Source: Brachionus koreanus (taxonomy: Eukaryota; Rotifera; Eurotatoria; Ploima; Brachionidae). From it: DNA of 64,000 nucleotides. The stretch is taken from assembly GCA_016987375.1 (NCBI GenBank), contig PJRA01000509.1:1346295-1410294 (forward strand), given 5' to 3'. Positions 48,098 through 61,119 of the stretch are shown here, piece by piece; the first letter of the stretch is position 1; each line of letters opens with the position of its first letter. The translations under genes and the position numbers were made by a program. The notes beneath the pieces were generated by a model. That model was not told the DNA's origin and searched no databases. It was given only the letters and a program-made list of their open reading frames with translations.

Positions 48098-51000
48098 CAA
48101 TTACAAATAAAATAATAAATTTGATATTTTGTAAGTTTGTTCCAAAAATTTGACTCATAGGTTGAAGTTCAAAGTGTGAGACAAATGTAAATAATTTTAA
48201 ATCTTAGATTTTCATATTTGAATATTTTTTATTCTTTAGTTAAGAAAACGCAAAATTAAAATTTTTTAGAAATATTGCATAAAAATATAAAAATATGAGA
48301 ATTTAAGATTGCTAAGTCTGATTAGTAAAATATTATTGTAAATTGTAAACTTTAGTAAATTTTTTATAGCATAAATAGAAATTTTGCAAGAAAAAATTTA
48401 ATTTCTGATAATTCGTTTCTATTTTAGAAGTTAAATATAAATAAAAAAAATGAAAAATCAACAGAGTCATCTTGACAATTTATTTGCTTAAAAAATAATC
48501 CAAATATTTGAAATTAGAAAAAAAAACAAACAATAATTATCCAAGATAAATTTTTTACTTGAAATAAATATGCCTATTAATTTATGTTATTTCAAAATTC
48601 AGAATACATTAAAATTCAATAAAATTAAATATTTAGATTTGATGAATATCGCTTTAATTTTAAGAACAAACCTACAAAAAAACCTGATACTTACCTTTAT
48701 GGTCTCATCGAATTCAAACCAAATGAAAAATTCATTTCAAATTTTAATATTAAAATCAAAAAAACATGTCAGTTCAATTTTTTTTAATTTTCATGCTTAT
48801 TTCTTTACAAAATAACTCACATATTTATATATAGATTTCGCGACACATTTTCATTAATTAGCGTGAGTGTTAGAGCTCAGTTATAATCAAGCTGAAATTT
48901 TCAAAAATAAATATCAGATTTTAATTTTAGAATATTGTACTATATTCATTAATCATAGTTTCATAAAAATATTTTAAATGTTGATTTTTTAGTGAAGAAC
49001 ATATTTGAAAATGGAAATAAAATCCTTTATTTAAATTTTTTAATAATTATTTTAAGCTAGTATAATGAAACAAATTATCTATCTGAAAGCTCATATGACT
49101 TATTAAAGAACGCTTATTTTTGAAACAGATTAGTATAAATTATTTTCTAAACTATTCAAAAACGATCAGTGGTTAAATTTAAAAGTTTACTCTTAAAGAC
49201 CTTTTTTTTATTCTAGAAACTAGAAATAAACTTTTCTTTAGCATTTTCAGGCTCTAAATTTTTTTATACTGTAAAAAAAGATTAAATTAGTGTACAACGA
49301 TATTTTAAGTTTTGTCAAATATGATAGAACAATACTAAGGCCAATCAAGATATTAATTTTTAGAGATTTAATCAGTATTTTATCTAGATAATTATTAAAC
49401 AAACAATTGAGTAGTTTTATCTTGAAAAAGATAAATACTTACTTAATACAATATTTTATTTGTTTTTCATTTAATTTTTCTCTTAAATAGATGTATGATT
49501 GATTTCATTAATTTTGTCTCAATAAGTATTATTTCTATTTTTATTCTTAAAGAGAAATAGGCAAATTTTTACTTTTATCATTTGGCTAGAATGGAAATGG
49601 AAGAATTTAGTAAACAAAATAGAAAATTAAATCACTTATTTTTACGAATTTCGTTTATGAATTAAAAAAAATTTATGCCAATTATTCGAAAAAAAAATCA
49701 AAAATCGATTAATTATAGACTATTGATTTTCTAAATATATAAATATTGATAACTGAATTTAATAAATTCACTTTTAAATTAATCGATTTTTGTCCAAAAC
49801 ATAAATAATTTCAAGAGTCAATTTTAATTTTATTTTAGAATGAAGAATCTGTTTTAGTAGCACTAATTTCAAATTTTTATTTCTCGATTTAAAGCATTTT
49901 TCTGAGCTAGAAAATTCAAAAAAAAAACAAAACTAACGCCAATTTTATTAAAAATATGAATAAATTAATATTTTTGTAATTTTTTATTTAAAAAAAAATT
50001 TTGCTAAGTCATAGAACCAGAGTAGATTTTTGAAATTATTAATCATTATTTCATGCAAATATCTGAAGCATTTCAAACAAAATTATAATTATAGGCCTTA
50101 CGCTTCTTAAAATTTAAGGACTGAATCTCTTTAGCTATTTTGATGAATTTAATTAATTCTGAATATTTTTTTCTCGCATAATTAAGATTTAATAATGAGA
50201 TAAATTCTGGCTGAATTTCAAAATAAAATAATTAATTCAATGTTTCCTAAATGTTTGTTATTACAAAATTAAGAAAAATTTAGGCAAGCAATGTTTCATC
50301 ATGTAGTCATGTAAGTAAACAATTTCGTAAATACAACTCTAACCTAAGAGGGTGTAACAAAATAAATAATAAAAAAAAAAGTATTTAAAAAATATTTCAG
50401 CAGAACAAATCAATAAATTTAAATTAAGCATAAGTCTTTTGTTAAATACAAAGCTTCCTGAATGGATTAGTAATTGTCTGGCTTTAATTGTCTAAGTATT
50501 TAATCAAACTAACTTGATTTGTCATTGATGGATTGAAACTAATAGTTTAAGCAAATTTATTTTAAATTTAAAAATCGCGTTCTCATAAGTATGTCCGATT
50601 TCGTGCACAAACTGTCTATAAAGCAAAAGCTAGTCAAATGATAAATTGATATAATCCTCGATCAAACATTAAAAGCGCCTTTTCTTTAAACATTTGCTGC
50701 TAAATGCTTTTTCAAACATTTCATTTATGATACATAAATGACCATCAATTTTAGGGCCAGTGAATACGATTTTCTTTTTATTTTTTCAGTTGTTTAGGTA
50801 GAGCATAAATGCCAAAGCTACGATAAGAAGACCGATCAATAATGATCAATTCCAGAATTCTAAAGCATGAGCTCAATTATCATTTCAACAGCTAAATATT
50901 TGGTATTTATCTGAAAAGTCTGTAGGTAAAGTTTTTGATTATTTTTGTATTTAAACTAAAGTAAAAAGCTTTTGCATTAACATTTTTATTTGAAAATATA

Positions 51001-53531
51001 TTTTAACTAGAAGCAATTAGTTTAACAGCCGAAGTGATTAATTATTCCAAGTTGAATTTAAGCCCAGCTTTTTTAAAGAGCATTGATGGCTTGTTGCTTA
51101 TGCTAGCCGAATTTTAATTTATGTTTTCCGAAGAGGTAACCGATTTAGAAAATAAAAATAATATTCGCTTCATTCGGCTTCAAATAAATACTTAAGAAAT
51201 TGGGTTGTTAGTCTAAAAAGCGAGAAGCATGCCGAAATCGATTTAAACCAAAAAAGTCTTAAGCTTTTTTATTTTATTTTATTGTTCAAATCGAGCCAGA
51301 GGCGTGTGTTGAAATTATGAGAAAGCTTTATTTTCGAATGTGCAAAAAAGAAAAAAAATTAAATTTTCTTTTAATCACTCTTTTTAAGAAAGATACTTGA
51401 GAGTTCTAGGCTAATCGTTTGAAATAGGATCAAAAGCAAATAAGTAATTTTGTAATTTTAAAAATAAAAGCTTTAAACAAAAATAGATTTTTCATCAATT
51501 TTTAAATTTAAAATGTTCTTTTAGAATTGTTTATTTGAAAATAGTTGTGCTAAAATGAAAAAAAAAAAATTAAGTAAAATCAAAATAAAAAAGGGTCGAG
51601 ACATGTGAGAAAAACTCGTTTTTAAAGATGATTACTTTTGTCTAGGTTTTGGCTAATTTCGCTCCGAGGCACAAGAGAAGTTTTTTGTTTCAAGTCAAGC
51701 AAAAAATTTTTCATGTGGCTATTTCTATTTGAATTTATTACAAACAAAGTTTATTCTTTTTAGATAAAAAAAATTTTCATACGCAAAAAATATTTTGGCA
51801 AGTAAGCAAAAGTTTTCAAGTATCTTATTTAATTAATTGACTTGTTAAGATTTAATAAAATTAATTTTTTTAATTATCAACATAAAATCAGCTCTTATTT
51901 TATTAAGTTAAAAAAACTAACAATATTAGCCAAAGTTTTCGGAATTTTAATTAAAAAACCATTTGTGAAAAGAGGCAGTTCATTAGGCAACTATTGATAA
52001 TAGTATTGCAATTATTATTTTTTTCTCAGTTAGCTTTAAAAATATTGGTACAAAAGTGTGCTAATAATCAGACTTTTTAGTCTATTTTTGTACTTCCAAC
52101 GCTTTTTTTATTAGCTGAATTTTCCTAATTAAGATTTATTTTGAAAATTATCTTAGGAATTAACAGACAGAGAATATTTTAATTCAAGGGTTTATCAAAA
52201 AAATTCTATTGCTACTAATTTTATTTAATTATTATAATTTTTAGACTGATTTAAAATATTTGTCTTAAGCATATTTTAATAAAGAAAAAACAATTGTTTA
52301 ATTTATTTACTTATTTTTTTTTAAATTTTCTATATTTTTAAAAAACATTTCATATTTGTACTTAACAAAGCTAATTTTTTATACTGAATTAACTCTTTGC
52401 ATTCGTATAAGCTTTAATTTGTATTTTTTTTATTATTTTGGAAAGTTTTAACTTTAATTTAACATTGTTTTTAGGGGGAAAAAATTAATATAAATAAAAA
52501 AAATTTTAACCTATTATCGACGACACCTTAGTAAACAGGAAATCGATTGTTACAAACTATAGACGTGTTTACGCCTATATGTTTAGTGCAATCTCTAATC
52601 GATAATCATTTGCTACGCCCATTAAGTTTGAATTTTCTGCGCGTTTTATCATAAATTTCTTCTATAGAAAAATTTTTGACTACAAGCCAAAATTTATGAG
52701 TGAAGCCTGTTCCATAAGTCTGTACAAAAATTTGTGCGCTCAATTGTTAAATTAAGCAAAATAAAATGCTTCTAGTCAAAACCTTGTTTTTGAGAATAAA
52801 TTTAGAAAGAGTCGTTGTTGAAATTTTAGAAACGTAATTAAAATAAATTCAAACAAAACGCATGATTTGACAGCGGAAGCGTGTGACCAACACGCCATTA
52901 TTTAATGCGATTTTTTGTTTAGAAAAGAACATTTAGGCGAGTGAGATTGGATTGAAACAAAACCAAAAGGCTCAAATTCAATTAAAATAAAATGCCACAC
53001 AGATGAACAAATTTTAAACACACATTTAATTTAAGGCAATAAAAAAATATGAGACTGGCTTTATTAGGCATTTGTCCCAAAGCTAGTTTATAGAGCCAAA
53101 AATAAAACAACAAAATTAAAACTAGCTATAAGACTTCTTTTATTCGTTCATGGTCAAGTTAATTAGTTTATTTAAAGCTTAGCAACTGGGAGCTAGACAA
53201 GTTTAAAAAATAGAAATAGAAGTTTATATATTTCTCTTGTTTAATTTAAGGGGTATTTTAACGTTTAGGAAAAATAATTAATTTTTTTTTTAAACACATA
53301 AAGATAAATTTAGAGCATAAAAACGCTCGAACTTGGCATTTTTTTTTCTTGTTTACTTAGTTTTTTTTTCTTATATCTAAAATAAAAAACAAAGTCGAAA
53401 CTAGGTTATGGCAATACGTTTATCCGAAGCTTATTATTTAGCGAGAAAATTATTGCTTTTAGTGTAAACAAATCGATCAAATATTTGATTTGGAATAAAC
53501 AAAATTTTATCTTTTTCAATTACATTCTAGC

Positions 53532-53550
53532 CACACACACACACACACAC
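53532..53550. repeat. (CA)n microsatellite upstream of the SLC2A gene
   Basis: About nine CA units roughly 80 bp before the start codon, within the presumed promoter or 5' untranslated region. Confidence 0.7.
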
Positions 53551-53630
53551 TCACAGACAGGCATTTAATTTCTATATATGCTATTAAATTATAATTTTTT
53601 TTAATTTAATTTTAGATTTTAGAAAAAAAA

Positions 53631-55500
53631 ATGACAAGAGAAGAAGATCAAAACAATGAAGTGTATCAGAATCTGACGCAAAAAGCTGACGGATCTGGCA
53701 GCATCAATCATAAATGGACTCTTTATTTGGTTCTTTGCTGTATCACAGTGACCACCTCATCCTTTATTTTTGGCTACAACATAGGCGCTACCAATCTTCC
53801 TACACCCTTGATTAAAGACTTTTTTGTACAAAATTACTTTGCTCAATTCTACAATCAGTCTCTTGAATACAAAACTTTGGATGATAAAATTCAACGCTTG
53901 AAAAATTATGAGTATAAATTCAATCACAATAGAGATATACAAAACAGTCTCGAGTCAAATGAAACCGACATACAAGAGGCTGAGAAAAATCTAAATTTAC
54001 TTAGCGAAGAAATTGGAGTAGAGAATGTTGATAGCATTGAGAGAAAGTTGGTCGAAATGCGATCACAATTAAATGAATCTGGAGCCGAATTAGAGGATAA
54101 ACGAGAAGAGTATAATCAAGCCAAAGCCAAAGTAGATGCATTTAAGACTTTCATTTGGACAGTTACTACAGCTTTGTTCGTTGTGGGTGGTATGGTAGGA
54201 GCTTTTACCTCCAAATATGTAGCCGACTACTTTGGTCGAAAGAAAGGAATTATTTTTCACCATATATTTACAGTAACTGGAGCTGTTTTGGTCCTTATTG
54301 CTCCTTATGTAAAAACACCTGAATGCGTCATTGTGTCAAGATTTATTTATGGTATTCAAGGTGGTATGACTTGTGGTCTAATACCAACGTATTTGTCTGA
54401 AATTTCACCAGCCAATCTCAGAGGTGCCACTGGTGTTATGCATCAATTGTGCATAACTGTCGGTATATTGATAGCTCAAACTCTTGGTTTTAGACAATTG
54501 ATGGGAACTGCTGATTTATGGCACTTTTTGCTAGCATTGCCACTAGTTCCATGTCTAATTGGTACCCTAAGCTTGTTGGTTTTTTTCCCTGAGTCGCCAA
54601 GAGCTCTCTTGATTAATAACGGAGATGAAAATGCAGCTACTGAGGCTCTTAAACGACTAAGAAATTCAAACAATGTGTCAAGTGAAATTGAAGAAATGAA
54701 CAACGAAGCAAAAGAAACCAAATCAGATGAGGCCATTTCATTAAAAGACTTATTCACTCTGAGCGAATTAAGATGGCCTCTAATTACTGGATTGGTGCTT
54801 CAATTAGCTCAGCAATTATGCGGTATAAACGCAATTTTTTTCTACTCAGAGGGAATTTTCCGCAACGCTTCAATCCAAGAATCGGACATTCAATATGCTG
54901 TATTCTTAACTGGTTTTATTAATGTAATATGCACCATTGTATGTGTACCATTGATAGACAGACTTGGTCGCAAACCATTGCTTGTTTATCCAATGATAGT
55001 TATCATCATAGATTTTATTTTGCTTACTGTCTTTTTGAACTTTCAAGTAAATTTTTGTTTTTTTTTTTTAATTTTTATATAACTGATTAATTTTTTTTGT
55101 TAAGGATAAAGGAATGATCTTTTCTTATTTGAGCATTGTCTGCATTATTGTATTTATCATGTGCTTTGCTGTAGGCTTGGGTCCAATACCATTTTTGTAT
55201 GTGGCTGAGTGTTTTAGACAAGATGCTCGAAGTGCAGCACTGGCTATTTGCATGTTTGCTAACTGGGTGGCAAATTTAATCTTGACATTGACTTTTCCCT
55301 ATTTGGCTCAATTGCTAACAAACTATGTTTTCTTGGTATTTACGGTAATTGTTGGCTTGGCTGTAGCTGTGATCTTAAAAAAAGTACCAGAGACTAAAGG
55401 AAGAAGCACCGAAGAAATAATGGCTCATTTCTTGGGAAGAAAAGCGCCAAAGTACACTACTGATGAGTCCGGAAAACTCATGGCAAATTCAAAAGTTTAA
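53631..55500 (+). CDS. GLUT-type facilitative sugar transporter with coiled-coil loop insert
   Basis: Two exons, 53631-55046 and 55105-55500 (58-bp intron, phase 0), give 603 residues of the SLC2A family. Signatures: SFIFGYNIGATNLP in helix 1, DYFGRKKG between helices 2 and 3, SRFIYGIQGGMTCGLIPTYLSEISPANLRGATG, FFPESPRALLI, LAQQLCGINAIFFYSEGIF in helix 7, DRLGRKP, VGLGPIPFLYVAECF in helix 10 and the C-terminal PETKGRS. Twelve helices are expected. The loop between helices 1 and 2 (residues about 53-176) is about 120 residues instead of about 35. It contains a Glu/Lys/Asn heptad-rich coiled coil (EEIGVENVDSIERKLVEM and later EDKREEYNQAKAKVD). Helix 1 keeps the sugar-transporter GYNIG motif. 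The substrate is probably glucose or fructose; QLSGIN is QLCGIN here. AATAAA follows the stop directly. Confidence 0.93.
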
Positions 55501-56987
55501 AATAAAACAAGGGCTCATTTATATATTTTTTCAATAATTTTTAAAATTAAATTTAAAATTTTAATGAGAATTCAAGAGTATTGGCGTGCTAAAACACATC
55601 TTAAAGCTAAACACCTACCTAATGGAAAATATTTTTTAATAATTACGTTTCGTTTTTTTTTTAATAATTTGAATTTAATTTGTAATAAATTTTTTTTTGA
55701 TTAGAGGTAATTATAATAAAATTAAAGTGCTTAATGTATTGATGGATTATAGATGTTTGTCCTTGGTCAAAATGATAGAAAAAAATTTTTTTTTTGCTAA
55801 TAGTTTTGTCTAAATTTTTCTTTATTATAATTTAATTTAAATTTATTAACTAGGCTAATTTTTAAATAAATTCAACTATTTTAATTTTGGCTATCTAAAA
55901 GCTTTTTGGAATTTAACACCTTGAATAAATTTATAAATAGGAATTTCAATTTTAACTTAGTTACCATTGTTTATAGACCAAAAATTAAATATGTTTTCTA
56001 TTATTTTAAAATTGAACAATAAAATTTTAGAAAAAAAATTCTTTCTTTTATTATGAAATAAGAAATAAACGATAAATTAATGGCCTAAACTAGAAAATTT
56101 ATTTTTAATTTTTAATTTTCAAAAGATTGAAAAGATTTAATTTCACAGAAAAACAGTTTTATAAAATTCCTTGAAAAAAGTTTAATTTTCAATAAGAGTG
56201 GACAAGAACTTTTAAAATTTCTTATAAAATTTAAAATCAGACTGATCCTAGCTTTAAAATTAAAAAAAAAAACTATTTTCAAAATGTTGAATTTTCGATA
56301 AATTTTTAGTGAAAAATGCACGGAAAGATTTTAAAAAAGTATTCAAACATCAAAAAGTATACAAAATATAAGAGACCTCAATTATAATCAAACCAAGAGA
56401 AGGCATCAAGGCCAAAATGTCGCCGAATGCTTTTAAAATATATCAGATGTTAATTTATAATTGATATTTTTCTTAGAAATGTCTGTAGTTTGCATGGTAT
56501 ATTAGTTTAAAGTTGACTCTTAGCTTTAATATGAGTTAAACTTATTTTTTATTTAACAATTTAATTTTTTTAGTTTTTATTTTAGAACATAAAGCATGCG
56601 TTGAAAGCTAGCTTTTATTGAATTTGTCAATATGATGTAAAAATTTTTATGTTTAACAGAGAACAAAAAACCTGGTTAGATATTGGAGTTTAATTTCAAT
56701 AACTTTTAATTTAGCGATCATAATTAAAATATTTAAACATCAATTTAAAGATGATAAAATAAAAACTTGCCAGAACACAGGGTTTTTTTTTACGACGGCT
56801 CAAGGTATATGGTTTATTTGAAGAGAAAAAAGATAACTGTATAAAATAGAGATCATAAACTTTCTATCTTCAAAATTTCAAGTCTTTTGAATATTACATT
56901 CCTATTCATTTTTAAAGAACAAAAGTATGTCAACCTTTTTTAGAATAAAAAATTAAAATTGAATTGAATTAAAATTACAAAGCAAAT
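55501..56987. other. Intergenic region between transporter and hydrolase relic
   Basis: AT-rich, no gene supported. The small minus-strand frame at 56112-56321 is Phe/Lys/Asn low complexity. Confidence 0.45.
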
Positions 56988-58308
56988 TTATATTTTCTTA
57001 ATCCACTTTTTAATTTTTTCCATTAGAAATAGTGAAATAGTTTCTTCTGTTTCTTCATATTCATTTGGAGAACCAGAACTTGTCTGCATTGCATGATTTA
57101 ATCCATCGATTACTAAAAGCTTAAAATTCTTATTTTTAGCTGACTCTAAACCTTTTTTCATTGCAATAAGATTAACACTTGGTGGAACAATTACATCCTT
57201 AGAACCCAAAATACCCAAAACTGGTATATTTGTATTTAAAAATATCTCTTCTGGCTCAAAATCCAATGCACTTTTTAACATCGGAGAAAAAAAATAATTT
57301 AGTCCAGATAAAATAGACAAATTTAAATTTTTCCAATATTGTTTTCTATCACCTGAGTTGATTAAAATGTGTTTGCTAAAAAATTCTTCCAATTTTCTTT
57401 TCACTACTGAATAATTTTATCTAGCTTTAATCATTTTAAAAGTATAAGAATAAGATTTAATAGTAGCTTCGATTAACTCTTCAGAGGAATTTTTGGCTCT
57501 TTCAGTTAGTCTAATTTGGTGATAATAATTTTCTTCAGATACAGTTCCAAGAAGAATCATAAATTTAATCAACTTTAAATTATTAGATGCAATCATTGCT
57601 ATTTGCCGCTATTGCTACTGTGACCAATAACTCCAATATTCGAATCCATTGTTTCTTTTCTTTTTTTCAAATATTTAATTGCTACATTTAAATCATCAGC
57701 TAAATCGTTAAAATCCGCATTTGAAAAATTTCCTGTAGATTTTCTAATACCATGCTCATCATACCATTATTTGTCAAATAATCTGCTATTACCATAAACG
57801 GTTTGTGATCAAACATTGTAACGTCCCGATCGTGACCTCCTGATCCATGACAAAGAGCAACAGATGCTATTGGTTTTTGATTTTTTGGAAAAGTAAAAGT
57901 ACCTGATAATGTTATATTGGCCTTTGTATTTTTGAGTTCTATCTCTTCTTCCAAATATTCAAAAGGTCGCTTAGGTGTTTGCGGTCTGTATACTTCATAT
58001 TTGGAATGATTTTGAATTTTATTTAAATTCATGGGAATATTATTTGAAGAATTCCTCCAGAATCCTTTCATCATTGAACCATTTTCAAGATGCCCGTTAA
58101 ATGAAGATATAACTGAAGTCATGTTAATATCAACTTTTGCATTTTGCACATCGAATATATCAATTCTAATTTTTAAACTTTTCTCCGGAATTTCATTGTA
58201 TCCCGCAAAATCATTGCCATTTAGAAAAATATGAACAATTAATATTAATGGAAACGCTGGAGTGCTAGTTGCATTCCAGACTCCTAATAAATTTGCTATT
58301 TCATGCAT
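56988..58308 (-). pseudogene. Broken bacterial-type alpha/beta hydrolase
   Basis: Reading right to left, pieces of one hydrolase are spread over three frames. Piece 1 (58308 to about 57758) has LGVWNATS, FLNGNDF, GHLENGSMMKGFWRNSSNNIPMNL, then YRPQTPKRPFEYLEEEIEL, LSGTFTFPK and ALCHGSGGHDRDVTMFDHKPFMVIADYL, then goes out of frame. Piece 2 continues as DEHGIRKSTGNFSNADFNDLADDLNV and IGVIGHSS, where the G-x-S-x-G nucleophile elbow should be, but the text right after it is scrambled and stopped. Piece 3 has MIASNNLKLIKFMILLGTVSE, an in-frame TAA near 57420, then VKRKLEEFF, IPVLGILGSKDVIVPP (the acid region) and DGLNHAMQ (the His region). Order and motifs match the bacterial serine hydrolases that follow an N-terminal lipocalin-like beta domain. 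With two frame breaks and a stop it is a pseudogene or a heavily mis-assembled gene. No introns are needed. Confidence 0.75.
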
Positions 58309-58900
58309 CTTTATAAAATCTTGTATTAAACCAGTAATTTAAAAAATTTTTCTTTTATTTTAAAATTTTTGAAACCAATTTTTAAAATATCAAATTAAAT
58401 TAAAAGTAAACAACAATTTTAAAACTTTATTTTAGAATTTTGATTTAAAGAAAAACTTTTTTGAACACTTTACCATTTACTTTGTTTTTATTGCTAATTT
58501 GTTTAACTTTTTTTTTGGTTTATTCTTGAATGATGAAGCACTATCCGGATAGAACAATGGAAAAAAACATATTCGTTTTTAGCAATTTTCTTAAATTCCT
58601 ATTATCTTTATATTAGATTTATTTTAAAAAAATCAATTTAACAAGATTTTTGATAATAGTTTTAAAAATGAATCTAAGAAATAAGTCATTCAATTTTCAA
58701 TTTTTTTTTCAAAACAATTTTGGAATTAATACCAAGTACTTATTTGCCTTTTTATATTTAAAGTGATATTTTGGGCTAACATTTCAACGCGAAATTTGTC
58801 AATCAAAAGGTTAAATTTTTCTTCTATAAAATATTTTATTTTAGAATCGTTTCTTTAATAGTTTAATGTTGAATTCTAAATTTGATTTCTTACAATTAAA

Positions 58901-61119
58901 ATGCAGTTTTTTTATAATATTTTATTATTCTGTTTTTGCGATTTTATACTATCAGAAAAAACAGATATACTTCCTAGCGAAAATTATAAATTTAATTTGA
59001 ATGCTGATGAAAAGGATGAATTTCAATACAGGCTTTATTGGAAGACTCTTGAGAACGATGAAATTCAGTTTGAATTGCATTGTCGCACCGTCGGCTGGAT
59101 TGGATTTGGTATATCGCCGAACGGAGGAATGGCTGGTAGCGATATAATGATTGGCTGGGTTGATTCAAATGGTAAAGCACATTTAAAAGATACTCATGCC
59201 GTATCTAAGTCAGCTCCTATAGTTGATGAAAGTCAAGATTGGATATTATTAGATGCAATTGAAAGAAAAGGCTACACTATTTTGAAAGTCAAACGAAAGC
59301 TTAGAACATGTGATCCTGATGATATTGATATCAAAATGGAGACTCAGCGTTTGATTTTTTCTTGGTCCAACGTTGATCCTGAAACTGAAAATGGATGGAC
59401 GTATCATTTTGGAAACAGAAGAGTAAAATCTGTTCTACTTTTAAATTATTTAGATGAAACTGAGGTTATATCAGATTCGGAAATAACACATGTTTTCGAA
59501 TCTCGTATTGATAATGTAAAAATAAAAATTATTTTTTAATATGTAAATAAAATTTCTACTTTTAGCATTTAATTCCAAACAAAGATACATACTATTTGTG
59601 TCACACATTTGCTCTGCCACCAATTGAAACAGACCTGCACTTAGTGGCCTATGACATTTTAATAGAAAAATCCAGTATTGAATTTCTCCATCATCTAATG
59701 GCTTATGTATGTAACCCCGAAGACTTAGAACGTATCAAAAATGTATCCAATATAGGCTACGAATGTGGTCCAGGTGGAGATGAAGACATGGAAAACTCTC
59801 TGCTAAAAGAAGTCTGTGATGTTAAAACTTTGATGTTTGGTTGGGTAAAAATAAATATTTAATTAAAAATCTTGAATTTTTTTTACTGAAAAAACTACTA
59901 AGGCTGTTGGAGGAAAAGTAAATGCAAGCTTTCCAGAAAATACTGGGTTGAGAATACCAAAATCAGATAAACCTGGTTTACTTTTTGTTGATTTTCATTT
60001 TGATAATTCAAGACTAATCAAGGGTAGAACATAAAAATAAGAAAATTTGATTTTTAAATATTATTTAGGACATAGAGACAATTCTGGGTTAAGATTAAAA
60101 TTGACCAAAAATTTGAGAAAATATGATTTAGGTGTAATGGTTATTTCAGCAAGAACAAATCCTCTTGATATAACTATTCCTCCCAAGACTGACCTTTTGA
60201 AAATAAGCTCTGTTTGTTATCCCAGTTGTACTGAAGTAAAATAACATAATCATATAAATTAAATACAAGAAGCTTTTATTCAAGAAATATTTTCCGGAAG
60301 AAGGAATTACGGTATTTGCCGGAAATTTTCACACTCATTTGACTGGACAAGCACTTAGGACTCATCTAATCAGAGATGGAAAAGAAATAAAGTACTTATT
60401 TGATGATCCGCACTATGACTTTAACTATCAGTCAAACATTTACATTCAACCAACTCTATTGAAAAAAGTATTAGCAAAATTCAGACTAGTAAAAAAAATT
60501 CTAAATTTTTTTAGGGCGATGCTTTGATTTTAGATTGTATGTATAGGACAAACAATAGGAACAAATTTACTTTTGTAACATTCTAGAATCTTATTGGGTT
60601 TTATTTTTGAAAATTATTTTTAGGGTGGTTTTGGAACTAAAGAGGAAATGTGTGGAGTTTTTATGTATTATTATCCTAAGATTGATTTGCTTGGCTGCTT
60701 CTCAAGAAAAACCGACCATGATCTGGCCGACTTTTACAATTCATTAATTAAGTAAAAAAAATTCAAAGTGAATAATTTTTAAAATAAAAGTTTTTTAAAA
60801 AAAGGGATTCATTAATACCAAAAATGAAGTCAGAGTTTACTGCAGCGACAATTCGAAATTCAACAAATGAACTGGTAGAGCATCTAAAAAGTTTAATGCC
60901 CTCCAAAGAATTAAGTGAACGATACATAAAATATTTTGAAAAAAAATCAAAACAATTAGCCAGTTGTGTAGTAAAGACATATTTAAATTAAAAAAAAAGC
61001 AATTAGACTTTTAATATTTAAAGGTAAAAACAAGAAATAGTGGTTTTTTCTTCGAAAATGAATTTCTCAAGTACGAAGAGTATATTGTCGAAAAAGACTA
61101 CTGTTCAAAAGAACCTTAA
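58901..61119 (+). CDS. DBH/MOXD1-like copper monooxygenase
   Basis: Nine exons with introns of about 45 to 58 bp: 58901-59515, 59566-59844, 59903-60023, 60069-60235, 60285-60467, 60515-60574, 60624-60751, 60805-60970 and 61024-61119. Phases agree throughout, giving 604 residues, the usual family length. Signal peptide at about 1-18. A DOMON domain follows (GWIGFGISPNGGMAGSDIMIGWVD at about 66-89). The two copper type II, ascorbate-dependent domains have HHLMAYVC (His 247/248) for copper H, HF in FVDFHFDN, GNFHTHLTG (His 410/412) and EEMCGVF (Met 484) for copper M. All copper ligands expected for DBH or MOXD1 seem present. The family hydroxylates tyramine or dopamine, or unknown substrates in the case of MOXD1. 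Which subfamily it belongs to needs a tree. The C-terminal end is hydrophilic, with no membrane anchor. Confidence 0.9.

Larger units (their letters stand above)
46610..53630. other. Seven-kilobase gene-free AT-rich region
   Basis: I see no supportable gene. Stops are dense in all frames; the longest frame (48570-48815, plus) is low-complexity Asn/Leu/Phe. Notable small items: TATATAAAAG at about 47166 followed by TCAGTT at 47187 (a TATA/initiator-like pair without a visible gene), a CTAA tetranucleotide run at about 48079-48097, and a gradually less AT-biased stretch at about 50560-53200 that may hold regulatory or 5' untranslated DNA of the downstream sugar transporter. Confidence 0.5.

Noticed and set aside
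48570..48815. Open frame of 81 codons in the gene desert
   Set aside because: Biased Asn/Leu/Phe composition and no similarity to anything I recognise.
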